The notes under the pieces: model-generated
What the model was told of the DNA's origin: nothing
Databases searched by the model: none
The model's input: only the letters and a program-made list of their open reading frames with translations
Assembly (NCBI GenBank): GCA_013360985.1
Contig: JABWAM010000167.1
Span: 1-5,501, forward strand
Length of the DNA: 5,501 nucleotides
Source: Verrucomicrobiia bacterium
GTDB taxonomy: Bacteria > Verrucomicrobiota > Verrucomicrobiia > JABWAM01
Direction of reading: 5' to 3'
Translations under genes and position numbers: made by a program
In this document: positions 1 to 4,980 of the stretch, in pieces
How the letters are laid out: each line of letters starts with the position of its first letter
How positions within the stretch are numbered: position 1 is the stretch's first letter

Positions 1-168
1 GACGCGTTGGCGCGCAGCCTGCCGTTCGCGCGGACGCTGAGTTTCGGGCCGCATTCGCGCGAGGCCGCCGCGCTCTTGGCCGATGAGGCCCGGGCCTTGA
101 TGACGAATCCCTCCGCTTCGGTTCGCGCCGCCCTCGAACGCCTCCAGACGAAGCTTGAGGCGCATTGA
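1..168 (+). CDS. C-terminal end of an unidentified protein (5' end outside window)
   Basis: Frame 1 is open from the window edge to a TGA at 166-168 and gives the last 55 residues of a protein. The fragment is rich in Ala, Leu, Arg and Glu and looks largely helical. It begins DALARSLPFARTLSFG and continues through a stretch containing SREAAALLADEARALM to a C-terminal LQTKLEAH. I recognise no diagnostic motif and assign no function. Codon use is G/C-rich at the third position, like the following genes, which supports real coding. The gene lies 93 bp upstream of efp on the same strand, so the two could be co-transcribed, although a short hairpin sits between them. Confidence 0.65.
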   Translation, partial: DALARSLPFARTLSFGPHSREAAALLADEARALMTNPSASVRAALERLQTKLEAH

Positions 169-227
169 GTCGGTCGCGCCGCTTTTCTTCTTGCCGCCCC
201 GCGTTCCTCCTCGCTACGTTGCGCCCC

Positions 228-245
228 CCTCGCGTTCGCGCGGGG
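228..245 (+). other. GC-rich hairpin with TTCG loop before efp
   Basis: A 7-bp stem (228-234 with 239-245, including one G-T wobble) closes a TTCG tetraloop at 235-238. It lies in the 93-bp gap between the unidentified gene and efp, 16 nt before the efp start. There is no T tract after it, so an intrinsic terminator is only weakly supported. It could equally be an efp leader structure or chance in GC-rich DNA. I see no clear -10/-35 pair for efp in the rest of the gap. Confidence 0.3.
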
Positions 246-261
246 CCACTCCACTCCATCC

Positions 262-819
262 ATGGCAACCGCAAACGACGTCCGCAAAGGCATGGCGATC
301 CGGTACGGAGGCGAGGTCTGCCTCGTGCTGGAGACCCAGCATCGCACCCCCGGCAATCTTCGCGCCTTTGTCCAAGCCACCATTCGCAACCTCAAGACCG
401 GCCGCTCCGCGCAAGTCCGCTTCGCGTCCACGGAACCGATCGAGACCGTTCCGCTCGTGCGTAGGAAGATGGAATATAGCTATAAGGACGGCAGCGGCTG
501 GAATTTCATGGATCCGTCCACGTACGACACCGTCGTCCTCCGCGACGAGTTTGTCGAGGGCTGCAAGGATTACCTCGTCGAGGGATCTATCTGCGAAGTT
601 CTCTTCAATGACGAAGTTCCCGTTCAGATCGAGGTGGCGCCGAGCGTGAGTCTCAAGGTCGTGGAATCTCCGGAGGGCGTGCGAGGCGACAGCTCGGGCA
701 ACGTTCAGAAGCCCGCGAAACTCGAGACCGGTATCACGGTCAACGTCCCGCTCTTCATCAAAGAGGGGGAAGTGATCAAGGTGGACACCCGCACGGGGCT
801 CTATCTCGGTCGGGCGTAG
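262..819 (+). CDS. efp: Elongation factor P, variant with Asn at the modified tip position
   Basis: This is translation elongation factor P, which binds between the ribosomal P and E sites and relieves stalling at consecutive prolines. At 185 residues it matches the usual length (E. coli EF-P is 188). The N-terminal KOW-like domain spans about residues 1-63, the first OB domain 66-125 and the C-terminal OB domain 128-184. The family signature is intact: a GVRGDSSG stretch (139-146), the KPAKLETG...VPLFIKEG block (150-169) and VDTRTGLY (174-181). The loop that reaches the peptidyl-transferase centre reads TPGNLRAF (29-36). A gap-free alignment with E. coli PGKGQAF puts Asn32 where the modified Lys34 sits. 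The ATG at 262 gives the correct family N-terminus (MATANDVRKGM), but no Shine-Dalgarno is visible. No EF-P-modifying enzyme (EpmA/B, EarP, YmfI) is encoded in the window. A strong hairpin follows the stop. Confidence 0.97.
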   Translation: MATANDVRKGMAIRYGGEVCLVLETQHRTPGNLRAFVQATIRNLKTGRSAQVRFASTEPIETVPLVRRKMEYSYKDGSGWNFMDPSTYDTVVLRDEFVEGCKDYLVEGSICEVLFNDEVPVQIEVAPSVSLKVVESPEGVRGDSSGNVQKPAKLETGITVNVPLFIKEGEVIKVDTRTGLYLGRA

Positions 820-822
820 CCC

Positions 823-857
823 GCATCTTTTCCCAACTTTCCAGTGGGGAAAGATGC
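823..857 (+). terminator. Strong hairpin after efp, probable terminator
   Basis: GCATCTTTTCCC (823-834) pairs over 12 positions, with one G-T wobble, with GGGGAAAGATGC (846-857). Inside, ACT and AGT can form a further 3 bp around a TTCC loop. It begins 3 nt after the efp stop codon. There is no T run directly after it, but its length and position make it the best candidate for the 3' end of the efp transcript. It could also stop antisense transcription coming from the convergent deacetylase gene. Confidence 0.6.
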
Positions 858-863
858 TCTCGC

Positions 864-881
864 CATCCCGCGCTCGGGATG
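864..881. other. Perfect 7-bp hairpin in convergent intergenic region
   Basis: CATCCCG (864-870) pairs perfectly with CGGGATG (875-881) around a CGCT loop. It lies 6 nt beyond the efp terminator hairpin and is the second of several stem-loops between efp and the deacetylase gene. Confidence 0.45.
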
Positions 882-904
882 AGGCGGGAGGCGAGGCCGA
901 GTCT

Positions 905-944
905 CCCGGTCTTTCGGGGAACCGGGGTTTCCCGAAAGGACGGG
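905..944. other. Long near-perfect hairpin in convergent intergenic region
   Basis: CTTTCGGG (911-918) pairs perfectly with CCCGAAAG (931-938). The stem extends inward with a G-T wobble and AACC pairing with GGTT, leaving only a GG apex that must open slightly. It extends outward, after a 2-nt internal loop, with CCCG (905-908) pairing with CGGG (941-944). This is the longest stem in the window. It may act as a bidirectional terminator between the convergent genes or belong to a structured RNA. Confidence 0.5.
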
Positions 945-959
945 CGGGGCTCGAACCGG

Positions 960-1012
960 CTTGGAAACAAGTTAACCTTTCACGTGGAGATTTCGCCTTG
1001 GGAGCGTGAAAG
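960..1012. other. GNRA-capped mini-hairpin followed by 8-bp inverted repeat
   Basis: CTTG-GAAA-CAAG (960-971) is a 4-bp stem with a GNRA tetraloop. Five bases later CTTTCACG (977-984) is an exact inverted repeat of CGTGAAAG (1005-1012), with a 20-nt loop. Together with the hairpins at 823-944 these make an almost continuous run of stem-loops. No T tract follows on either strand. The remaining bases to 1075 show only a weak 5-bp repeat (GCCGC at 1052, GCGGC at 1065) that could help end the deacetylase transcript. Confidence 0.4.
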
Positions 1013-1075
1013 ATCCAAAGCAGGAAGGCGGTTCATCATGACGCGCCACCGGCCGCTGTCCCGCGCGGCTTCGGA

Positions 1076-2035
1076 TCAGTTCTTCGCTTCGGAGGCGGAT
1101 CGGGACGGCGCGTGGGACGCGGTGATGATCCGCAGCGGCGGCAGGCCGCAAAGTTCGCTCACCGTTTTGAACACGTAGCCCTCTCCCAACATCGTATCGA
1201 GGATCACCGGCAGCGCCTGAAGCGTGGCGCGATGGATGTCGTGGCACAGGATGATCGCGCCGTTGCGCGACTCCCGCATCACGCGGTTGGAAATGAGCAT
1301 TGCGTCGCGATTACGCCAGTCGCGCGGATCCACGGACCAGCGAATGACATTCATTCCATACTCGCGGAAGATCGCGTTCGCATTCGGCTGAAAGGCGCCG
1401 TACGGCGGACGGAAGAGGCAAGTCTCGTAGCCGATCGCATCCCGGATCGCCGCCTGCGTGTCGCCCACTTCGCGTCGGATCATCTCCTCGCTCATTCCCG
1501 AGAGCAGGCGGTGCGAGTAAGAGTGATTCCCGATTTCATGGCCCTCGGCCACGACCTGGCGAAGCACCCACGGATAAGACTTGACCCGCTCTCCGATCAC
1601 GAAAAAGGTCGCTTTGACGCCGCGCGCGCGCAGTTCATCGAGCACGCGCGGCGTGATGATCGGATGCGGTCCGTCGTCGAAGGTCAACGCGACGTGTTTC
1701 TGGTCGCCGGAGCCGCGGGAAAACGAGGGAACCGGCGATTCGGCGGCGGGTAGGCGCGCCACTTCGCCCGCAGGCAGCGAAGGCGGCTTCTCTGCGGCGA
1801 CCTCCTTGGGGGGAGCGGGAAGCGGCGGTTCGGGAGGGACGACGGGAATGGCGAGCGGCTCTGGCGCGAGGGAAGGCGCGGGGATTGCGCTGGGCGCCCC
1901 AAGGGGCGTCTCCCGAGGCGCCGCGAGAGTGAGGTCGGGAAGCGAAGCGCGTGACGGCGCGGGGGCGTAAAGCAAAGCCAGCGCGGCGGCAAAACCTAGG
2001 ATCAGCGCGCAGGCGGGGGTGTCGGGGCGTTTCAT
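1076..2035 (-). CDS. Secreted polysaccharide deacetylase (NodB/CE4 family) with Pro-rich linker
   Basis: This is a metal-dependent carbohydrate esterase of family 4, which removes N-acetyl groups from polymers such as peptidoglycan or chitin-like glycans. The substrate cannot be told from sequence. The N-terminus (MKRPDTPACALILGFAAALALLYAPAPSRA, split here as residues 1-30) is a signal peptide or membrane anchor. Residues 31-110 are a low-complexity linker with 22 prolines. The NodB domain runs from about 113 to 300 and has all five motifs: TFDDGPH (118-124; Asp120 as base, Asp121 as metal ligand), HSYSH (171-175; metal His171 and His175), RPPYG (209-213), DPRDW (236-240) and LCHDIH (263-268; His265 catalytic). 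The enzyme is therefore predicted to be active outside the cytoplasm. The ATG at 2035 gives a proper signal peptide. A GGAG lies 11 nt upstream (2047-2050), and a good promoter is at 2051-2078. It is convergent with efp. Confidence 0.95.
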   Translation of the reverse strand: MKRPDTPACALILGFAAALALLYAPAPSRASLPDLTLAAPRETPLGAPSAIPAPSLAPEPLAIPVVPPEPPLPAPPKEVAAEKPPSLPAGEVARLPAAESPVPSFSRGSGDQKHVALTFDDGPHPIITPRVLDELRARGVKATFFVIGERVKSYPWVLRQVVAEGHEIGNHSYSHRLLSGMSEEMIRREVGDTQAAIRDAIGYETCLFRPPYGAFQPNANAIFREYGMNVIRWSVDPRDWRNRDAMLISNRVMRESRNGAIILCHDIHRATLQALPVILDTMLGEGYVFKTVSELCGLPPLRIITASHAPSRSASEAKN

Positions 2036-2050
2036 CGGCGTCTCGGCTCC

Positions 2051-2078
2051 ACCATAGTCGCCGGACGGGAAATGGCAA
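2051..2078 (-). promoter_or_regulatory. Sigma70-type promoter for the polysaccharide deacetylase
   Basis: On the - strand TTGCCA (2073-2078, 5 of 6 to consensus) and TATGGT (2051-2056, 4 of 6) are separated by 16 nt. The -10 ends 15 nt before the ATG, so the 5' leader would be short, about 8 nt. The GGAG at 2047-2050 would then lie at or before the transcript start. Confidence 0.5.
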
Positions 2079-2093
2079 CGCGATTTCGAACGG

Positions 2094-2121
2094 CGCCGAC
2101 GGCAGGCGCAAAATGTCGGCG
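2094..2121 (-). terminator. Weak candidate terminator after the NYN nuclease gene
   Basis: CGCCGAC (2094-2100) and GTCGGCG (2115-2121) form a 7-bp perfect inverted repeat with a 14-nt loop. An alternative pairing uses GCCGACG at 2095 with CGTCGGC at 2123. It lies between the nuclease gene stop (2177) and the deacetylase promoter on the same strand. There is no clean T tract, so this is tentative. Confidence 0.25.
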
Positions 2122-2176
2122 GCGTCGGCGAAGCAGGAATTTTAAACGCCCTCTGAAGTTCCGTTCGCGCAAAATC

Positions 2177-2638
2177 TCATCGACGGCGACGGAACGCCCC
2201 AGCTTCCGCAGACGTCCGGCGAATTTCGCCGCGGAGATCCCTCGCCGCTTCGAGCACCATCTCTCGGAAGAGTTCGGCCGAAACCGCGCGCGCGCCGAGC
2301 GCCTCGACGGTCATTTGTTCCGCCCGATCATCCGTCGCCACAAGGAGTCGCCTGGGATCGGCGCAGCCGCCGACGAACCTTTCAATTTCCGCGTCTGCGG
2401 AGCGGCCGCTCTTCGTGTAAAGCACGCGCACGCCCGTCGGTGTCGCTTCGCCGGACGGAGGCTGCGTTCGTCCGTCGAAGACCACCGTCACGCCGCCTCC
2501 CTGGAGGTCGTGAAACGCCGTGAGCCAACGGATCAGTTCGTCGCGCGCGGCGCCGAGGCCGCGCCGGCGCGCGGCGATCAGCTCCGGCCACTGAAAAATC
2601 ATGCTGTAGCCGTCCACCAAGATGAGGTCTTCTCTCAT
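2177..2638 (-). CDS. NYN-domain endoribonuclease of the YacP/Rae1 type
   Basis: This small PIN-like metal-dependent RNase of 153 residues is close to the length of Bacillus subtilis Rae1/YacP, which cleaves mRNA in the ribosomal A site. Visible family features are LILVDGYSMI (5-14; Asp9), VVFDGR (52-57; Asp55), the acidic SADAEIERFV stretch (80-89; Asp82 and Glu84) and VATDDRAEQ (100-108; Asp103 and Asp104). Together these give the acidic metal-binding cluster. Where the family name-giving motif is usually DGYN, this protein has DGYS (Ser12). The frame stays open upstream to 3013, but that extension lies antisense to the amidase gene. MREDLILVDG at 2638 is the natural start, because the beta-strand with the first Asp normally lies at the N-terminus. 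There is no Shine-Dalgarno. TATCGA lies 6 nt upstream. The gene is divergent from the amidase. Ribosome association is inferred from the family only. Confidence 0.85.
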   Translation of the reverse strand: MREDLILVDGYSMIFQWPELIAARRRGLGAARDELIRWLTAFHDLQGGGVTVVFDGRTQPPSGEATPTGVRVLYTKSGRSADAEIERFVGGCADPRRLLVATDDRAEQMTVEALGARAVSAELFREMVLEAARDLRGEIRRTSAEAGAFRRRR

Positions 2639-2729
2639 GCGCCTTCGATACCCGAAACGCGAAAGCGACGCACGGCCCAACTTTTTCTTTCGACTCCGCG
2701 TTTTTTTCGATGTAGACGGGTCTGTTCTC
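2639..2729. promoter_or_regulatory. Divergent promoter region between nuclease and amidase genes
   Basis: These 91 bp must hold promoters for both neighbours. On the - strand TATCGA (2645-2650) lies 6 nt before the nuclease ATG and resembles a -10 element, but I find no good -35 at 16-18 nt. On the + strand only a poor match (TAGACG at 2711-2716) precedes the amidase start. The stretch is locally T-rich (TTTTTTT near 2700). Confidence 0.4.
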
Positions 2730-3548
2730 ATGCTTCTTCTCCCGACGCGCCTCCTTTTCGCTTTTGCAGGCATGGGCGCCGCGATCTCCTTCAGCGGCTG
2801 CGCGACCATGGACTCTTCGGATGCCGGTCCGCTGGCGCCCGTCCGCGGGGTGGTGATCGACGCGGGGCACGGAGGAAATCCTCCCGAGGCTTCCCGCGAA
2901 GAATGTTGGGGGGCAATTGCCTCGAGCGGTTTCAAGGAGAAGAACGGCACGCTCGCCGTTGCGCGGAAGCTCCGTTCCCTTCTTTCGCAGCAGGGGTATG
3001 GCGTCGTGCTCACGCGGGATTCGGACCGTTTCGTCTCCCTCGAGGAACGCGCGGCGGTCGCCTCGCGTCCCGAGCATCGAGATTGGGTGTTCGTGAGTAT
3101 TCATTTCAACCGCAGCCATCGCAAACAGCGGGCGACGAAGCTCTCCGCGGCTTATCGTCAACCGCGCGGATTCGAGATTTACGTGATGCCGCGCCGCGGC
3201 GGACGCTCGACCGTCGGCGCGCGCGCGTCCTCCGGCTACGCGACCGTCAACGACTCGCGTCCGAGCAACCTTGCCCTTGCGCGTTGCATCGCCGAACGCC
3301 TCGATGCGATTCCCGGAACGACGAACCGCGGGATCAAAGAAGCCTGGTTTGTCGTGCTGCGGTCTTGCCCGATTCCCGCGGTGCTCATCGAAGCCGGTTT
3401 CCTCTCGAACCCCGAGGAGGGCGCGCGGATCGCGACCGAGGCGTATCAGGAAAAGCTCGCGCGTGCGATCGCCGACGGCATCCGCGATTACGCCGCGCGC
3501 GCCTCCGTCTACGCCGCCGATTCCACTTCGACCCGTGGGCGTTCGTAG
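2730..3548 (+). CDS. N-acetylmuramoyl-L-alanine amidase (Amidase_3), lipoprotein
   Basis: This zinc enzyme cuts the bond between N-acetylmuramic acid and L-alanine in peptidoglycan and probably acts in cell separation or wall turnover. Of 272 residues, 1-24 form a lipoprotein signal peptide ending in FSGC, with Cys24 as the lipidation site. It is therefore predicted to be membrane-anchored and facing the wall. The AmiC-type domain spans about 38-256. Zinc ligands are His47 (VIDAGHGG), Glu70 (GFKEKNG) and His125 (SIHFN). The catalytic Glu is Glu221 in PAVLIEAGFLSN. All are intact. Residues 130-180 form an insertion containing basic RHRK- and MPRRGGR-like stretches. I chose the ATG at 2730 because it places the lipobox correctly. 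Upstream in-frame ATGs (2622, 2637) would overlap the divergent nuclease gene and add a charged extension. No Shine-Dalgarno is visible. An inverted repeat follows the stop. Confidence 0.94.
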   Translation: MLLLPTRLLFAFAGMGAAISFSGCATMDSSDAGPLAPVRGVVIDAGHGGNPPEASREECWGAIASSGFKEKNGTLAVARKLRSLLSQQGYGVVLTRDSDRFVSLEERAAVASRPEHRDWVFVSIHFNRSHRKQRATKLSAAYRQPRGFEIYVMPRRGGRSTVGARASSGYATVNDSRPSNLALARCIAERLDAIPGTTNRGIKEAWFVVLRSCPIPAVLIEAGFLSNPEEGARIATEAYQEKLARAIADGIRDYAARASVYAADSTSTRGRS

Positions 3549-3551
3549 CGA

Positions 3552-3580
3552 CCTCCGCGCGCGCGCGATTTACGCGGAGG
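3552..3580 (+). other. Inverted repeat between amidase and EF-hand genes, containing a GGAGG
   Basis: CCTCCGCG (3552-3559) is an exact inverted repeat of CGCGGAGG (3573-3580), with a 13-nt loop. It begins 3 nt after the amidase stop and could end that transcript, though no T tract follows. Its 3' arm contains GGAGG (3576-3580), a full Shine-Dalgarno core placed 7 nt before a TTG at 3588. If transcription reads through, the hairpin would bury that site. Confidence 0.45.
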
Positions 3581-3597
3581 CCGCGATTTGCTATCGT
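3569..3597 (+). promoter_or_regulatory. Candidate promoter for the EF-hand gene
   Basis: TTTACG (3569-3574, 4 of 6 to TTGACA) and TATCGT (3592-3597, 4 of 6 to TATAAT) are spaced by exactly 17 nt. The -10 ends 8 nt before the ATG at 3606, which would give a leaderless or nearly leaderless mRNA. It overlaps the inverted repeat at 3552-3580. Confidence 0.35.
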
Positions 3598-3605
3598 CTG
3601 CGGCC

Positions 3606-4118
3606 ATGATGCGCCGGGTATTTGGGAGTTTCCTCGCCGTGTGGCTTGCCGCCGCCGTCCATCTGGCTGCGGAAGTCGCGCGGCTTCGTGATCTCGACGG
3701 CGACGGCAAGATCTCTCCCGCCGAGGCGGAAACGAGTTTGACGAACGAGATCCTGCGGCGGGCGGATACGAATCGCGACGGGAAGATCAGCCGCGCGGAG
3801 GCGAAGGCCCTTAACGCGGAGGGCGAACGCAGCGAGGAAAAACTTCGCAAGATCCTCCTCGACTTCAAGAGGATGGATGCGGACGGGGATGGCCGTGTGG
3901 ACCGGGTCGAGCTCTCGAAATGCGTGCATGACGACTCGAAGATCCGGACGCTGCTGCTCGACGCATCCGGAAGCGCGAACCCTTCGATGCGAAGCGGCGA
4001 GCCGAATGCAACGGAGCGGCGGACGCCCGGCATCGCGATTCCTGGACGGGGCGCCTCGGCTCAAGACGCCAACGCTGACGACGTCACGCCGCTCATCGGA
4101 TTCGGCTTCAAGCTCTGA
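3606..4118 (+). CDS. Secreted protein with three EF-hand calcium-binding loops
   Basis: The product is a 170-residue exported protein whose role beyond probable Ca2+ binding I cannot name. Residues 1-22 (MMRRVFGSFLAVWLAAAVHL and on) form a signal peptide. Three complete 12-residue EF-hand loops follow, each with Asp/Asn at 1, 3 and 5, Gly at 6, a hydrophobic residue at 8 and Glu at 12: 29-40 (DLDGDGKISPAE), 54-65 (DTNRDGKISRAE) and 91-102 (DADGDGRVDRVE). A charged helix (73-89) separates the second and third. The tail (120-170) is low-complexity, rich in Ser, Ala, Gly and Asn, and ends GFGFKL. The start is uncertain. The ATG pair at 3606/3609 gives the cleanest signal peptide and lies 8 nt after a -10-like hexamer, whereas a TTG at 3588 has a GGAGG at ideal spacing and would add six residues. 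The 3' end converges closely on the Ada-like gene. Confidence 0.88.
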   Translation: MMRRVFGSFLAVWLAAAVHLAAEVARLRDLDGDGKISPAEAETSLTNEILRRADTNRDGKISRAEAKALNAEGERSEEKLRKILLDFKRMDADGDGRVDRVELSKCVHDDSKIRTLLLDASGSANPSMRSGEPNATERRTPGIAIPGRGASAQDANADDVTPLIGFGFKL

Positions 4119-4136
4119 GGCGCTCCTCACTCAGAG
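4113..4136. terminator. Bidirectional hairpin overlapping both convergent stop codons
   Basis: CTCTGAG (4113-4119) pairs with CTCAGAG (4130-4136) over 7 bp with a 10-nt loop. An alternative 5-bp stem is TGAGG (4116-4120) with CCTCA (4125-4129). The structure includes the TGA of the EF-hand gene (4116-4118) and the TGA of the Ada-like gene on the other strand (4131-4133). With only 12 bp between the two genes, it is the only sequence between them able to separate their transcripts. Confidence 0.45.
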
Positions 4137-4946
4137 GGAAGCGCCTTCCCAGGCCAACATTGCGCGCTTGCGGAGGCGTCCTCCTCCGTAGTTTCCGCAG
4201 TCTTTCGTTCCGCGGATTACGCGGTGGCACGGGATGAGCCATGCGATAGGATTTCGCGCCATGGCGCTTCCGACGGCGCGCGCCGCGCCGGGGCTTCCTG
4301 CCGCCCGCGCGAGTTCTCCGTAGCTGATCAACGCCCCCGAGGGCACCCGTAGCAGCTCGCGCCAAACGCGGAGTTGGAAAGGGCTTCCGCGCGCGAACGC
4401 GCGCAGAGGAGCGAGAGACCGTTGCTTTCGCGGAAGAGCGAAGAGGCGCGCCGCCCATTTCCGCGCCGCGGCGTCCGCGCGCCGAAGCTGCGCGCGGGGC
4501 CATTCGTTGCGGATCATTTCGGCCGCGCGCTTCCAATCTTTGGAGGAAGGAAACGCGAGAACGCAAATTCCCTTTGGGCCGACGGCGATGAGGCACGTCC
4601 CAAACGGACTTTTCGCCAAGCCTGCCTCGATCGTCCATCCCGCGCCGCCGGAGCGAATCTCCTCCCGCGTTGCGGCCACGAGATCCACCCGGGGCGCGCG
4701 GCGGCGACGCCAACGGCGCGTGTCGGCGCCGGCGCGTCGTTTCGCGATCCGCCGCTCCTCAAGATCCGCGAGAGTCAAAAAACGAAGAGGATCCTGGGAA
4801 GGGGTGGCGGTCCATCGCGCAAAAAGACGGCAAAAGGCGGATGGAAGCGTTCCGGCTGCGCGTGCGAGCGTGGGCAGGTCGGCGCATTCGGCGCTCGTTT
4901 GCTCCAACTTTTTAAGCGTTCGCACGATGCGATCGTAATCGTTCAT
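4131..4946 (-). CDS. Ada-like O6-alkylguanine-DNA alkyltransferase with single AraC-type HTH
   Basis: This suicide DNA-repair protein transfers the alkyl group from O6-alkylguanine (and O4-alkylthymine) to its own cysteine. It has 271 residues. Residues 3-70 align with the first AraC-type helix-turn-helix of E. coli Ada (LARAAGTLPSAFCRLFARW, 27-45, is the core). An Arg-rich stretch follows (about 70-88). Residues 104-175 form the degenerate N-terminal subdomain of the alkyltransferase. Residues 188-271 are the catalytic domain, with FQLRVWRELLRVPSG (190-204), the arginine finger in ARAVGSAMARNP (222-233) and the active site IPCHRV (238-243, acceptor Cys240). The N-terminal phosphotriester-sensing domain of Ada (with Cys38) is absent, and the second HTH seems to be missing. 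The start at 4946 was chosen because a promoter ends 7 nt upstream; an ATG at 4955 overlaps the -10. There is no Shine-Dalgarno. Confidence 0.93.
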   Translation of the reverse strand: MNDYDRIVRTLKKLEQTSAECADLPTLARAAGTLPSAFCRLFARWTATPSQDPLRFLTLADLEERRIAKRRAGADTRRWRRRRAPRVDLVAATREEIRSGGAGWTIEAGLAKSPFGTCLIAVGPKGICVLAFPSSKDWKRAAEMIRNEWPRAQLRRADAAARKWAARLFALPRKQRSLAPLRAFARGSPFQLRVWRELLRVPSGALISYGELARAAGSPGAARAVGSAMARNPIAWLIPCHRVIRGTKDCGNYGGGRLRKRAMLAWEGASL

Positions 4947-4980
4947 GAGCGCCATTCTATCGGGTAGGCAAAGAGCGCTC
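4947..4980. repeat. Paired GAGCGC repeats flanking the Ada-like gene promoter
   Basis: GAGCGC occurs at 4947-4952, between the -10 and the start codon. It occurs again at 4973-4978 inside the 8-bp palindrome GAGCGCTC (4973-4980), which overlaps the -35. The sites are 26 bp apart, about 2.5 helical turns, and read both as direct and inverted repeats. Their placement suits an operator. The core resembles the AGCGC within the E. coli ada box (AAAGCGCA), but the match is short. Confidence 0.35.

Noticed and set aside
948..957. GGTTCGAGCC on the - strand, resembling a tRNA T-arm
   Set aside because: The flanking T stem has a mismatch, and no acceptor stem, D-arm or anticodon arm can be built around it. 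It is not a tRNA or a convincing remnant.
1112..1753. A 213-codon open frame on the + strand within the deacetylase gene
   Set aside because: It is fully antisense to the NodB domain, whose five motifs are all intact on the - strand.
2622..2729. Earlier in-frame starts for the amidase (2622, 2637)
   Set aside because: They overlap the start of the divergent nuclease gene and put 36 or 31 charged residues in front of a clear lipoprotein signal peptide.
2639..3013. N-terminal extension of the nuclease frame by 125 codons
   Set aside because: It lies antisense to the lipoprotein signal and catalytic domain of the amidase. The nuclease fold naturally begins at MREDLILVDG.
3559..3568. Alternating CGCGCGCGCG tract, possible Z-DNA or simple repeat
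   Set aside because: It is only about 10 bp, and similar GCGC runs occur elsewhere in the window (for example near 1620), so it is ordinary for this composition.
2072..3691. A 539-codon open frame on the + strand
   Set aside because: It is antisense to the nuclease gene and out of frame with the amidase, both of which have complete family motifs. The translation is Arg/Ala/Pro-rich with no domain, as expected of a shadow frame in GC-rich DNA.
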